From: CAZVYN01 sp964631125
GTDB lineage: Bacteria > Eisenbacteria > RBG-16-71-46 > CAIMUX01
NCBI GenBank assembly: GCA_964631125.1
Contig: CAZVYN010000092.1
Span: 1 to 14,757, forward strand
DNA length: 14,757 nt
Direction: 5' to 3'
Shown: positions 14,303 through 14,757 of the stretch, in pieces
Position numbering within the stretch: the stretch's first letter is position 1
Layout of the letters: each line of letters starts with the position of its first letter
Made by a program: the position numbers and the translations under genes
Notes under the pieces: generated by a model
Seen by the model: the letters and a program-made list of their open reading frames with translations, nothing else
What the model was told of the DNA's origin: nothing
Database searches by the model: none

Positions 14303-14713
14303 TCAACGCGACGATCGCACGATCTCCCGCGCGACCGGTTCGATCCGCTCGGTCCATCGCGTGTACTGCTCGCCCGAAGGATGCAGGCCGTCGGTCGCGC
14401 CGAGTTGCGGGCGTTGCGTCGCCTCGCGAGAAATCGAAGTTACGTCGACGTAGCGAGCGCCGACCCGCGTCGCCTCTTCACGATTCACCTCGTTGAAGGC
14501 GTCGATCTCGGCCGCGATCTGCGCGCGGTCGCGCCCTTCGGCGAACGGCATGACCCCCCAATCGGGGATCGAGACCACTACCGCATGACCCGGCCGGTTC
14601 CCGGCCAGGTGGATCGCACGATCGAGAAGCACGCGAAACTTCTCCCGATACTCCTCCACCGACCGCCCGCAGTACTGATTGTTTACTCCGATAAGTAGTG
14701 TCACGAGGTCGAA
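14303..14713 (-). CDS. SGNH/GDSL hydrolase, C-terminal part (cut by the window edge)
   Basis: Only the last 136 or so residues are present; the N-terminal block with the nucleophile Ser lies beyond the edge. FDLVTLLIGVNNQY at the left of the fragment matches the block III region of one SGNH group, in which GVNNQYRG is typical (here Cys replaces Arg). VVVSIPDWGVMPFAEG follows, then DGLHPSGEQY carries the catalytic Asp (codon at 14392-14390) and His (14383-14381) of block V. The family contains lipases, esterases and sugar O-acetyl hydrolases; the substrate is unclear. The reading frame runs into the foldback at 14714-14757 and meets a stop at 14728-14726, so only residues up to the loop are taken as real. 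A GTG at 14704 is an internal Val, not the true start. It is convergent with the SirB1-like gene. Confidence 0.9.
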   Translation of the reverse strand, partial: FDLVTLLIGVNNQYCGRSVEEYREKFRVLLDRAIHLAGNRPGHAVVVSIPDWGVMPFAEGRDRAQIAAEIDAFNEVNREEATRVGARYVDVTSISREATQRPQLGATDGLHPSGEQYTRWTERIEPVAREIVRSSR

Positions 14714-14757
14714 GACCTCGTGACACTACTTATCGGAGTAAACAATCAGTACTGCGG
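14667..14757. repeat. 91-bp terminal foldback, probable assembly artefact
   Basis: 14667-14710 (44 bases) is repeated exactly, as reverse complement, at 14714-14757, with the 3-nt loop GAA between. The inner arm lies within conserved SGNH coding sequence (encoding LLIGVNNQY), so the outer copy interrupts the gene with a stop codon. Natural selection would hardly maintain such an arm, and the window ends exactly with the arm. A chimeric foldback from library preparation or an assembly graph turning back on itself explains it best. Confidence 0.9.

Overview
The window looks like a fragment of a high-GC bacterial chromosome from an uncultured lineage. Most coding regions start with ATG or GTG and have purine-rich ribosome binding sites. 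A paired DUF1800/DUF1501 locus, whose DUF1501 protein ends in a FlgD/T9SS-like beta-sandwich tail, suggests an FCB-group or related lineage such as Candidatus Eisenbacteria. That placement is inference from gene style; there is no rRNA or marker phylogeny here. No tRNA, rRNA, CRISPR array, insertion sequence or phage gene was recognised.

Layout. 1-427 carries no convincing gene but is rich in inverted repeats: two related 52-bp palindromes (1-52, 211-262) and a longer imperfect hairpin (349-418). A small secreted cysteine-rich protein follows on the minus strand (428-718). A 309-bp divergent region (719-1027) with two short tandem-repeat arrays leads into a plus-strand unit: a 20-residue leader ORF overlapping glutamyl-tRNA synthetase gltX. 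Next come a membrane sensor histidine kinase (2689-4515), a small anchored FN3-like protein overlapping it by 4 bp, and a class I SAM methyltransferase. Convergent to these is a minus-strand cluster reading VOC/glyoxalase-fold protein (9472-9855), lipoprotein (8765-9430), then a 919-residue TPR protein with an HELTH zinc-peptidase core (5988-8747). Divergent from that cluster is the plus-strand DUF1800-DUF1501 pair (10028-13324), then a SirB1/transglutaminase-like protein (13451-14296). The 3' part of an SGNH/GDSL hydrolase gene lies convergent to it at the right edge.

How the genes work together. Much of the window concerns the cell envelope: a sensor kinase with a periplasmic input domain, an FN3-like anchored protein, an exported lipoprotein and TPR peptidase, and a Tat-type exported DUF1501 protein with a partner DUF1800 protein. 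gltX is the only clear housekeeping gene.

The last 91 bases are a near-perfect foldback (44-bp arms, 3-nt loop) whose inner arm is conserved SGNH coding sequence. It is probably an assembly or library artefact, so 14714-14757 should not be trusted. The most interesting unexplained signal is the pair of 52-bp palindromes at the left edge. They share their outer arms but have different, still self-complementary cores, as expected of a mobile or structured repeat family. I did not find a convincing new multi-gene system.
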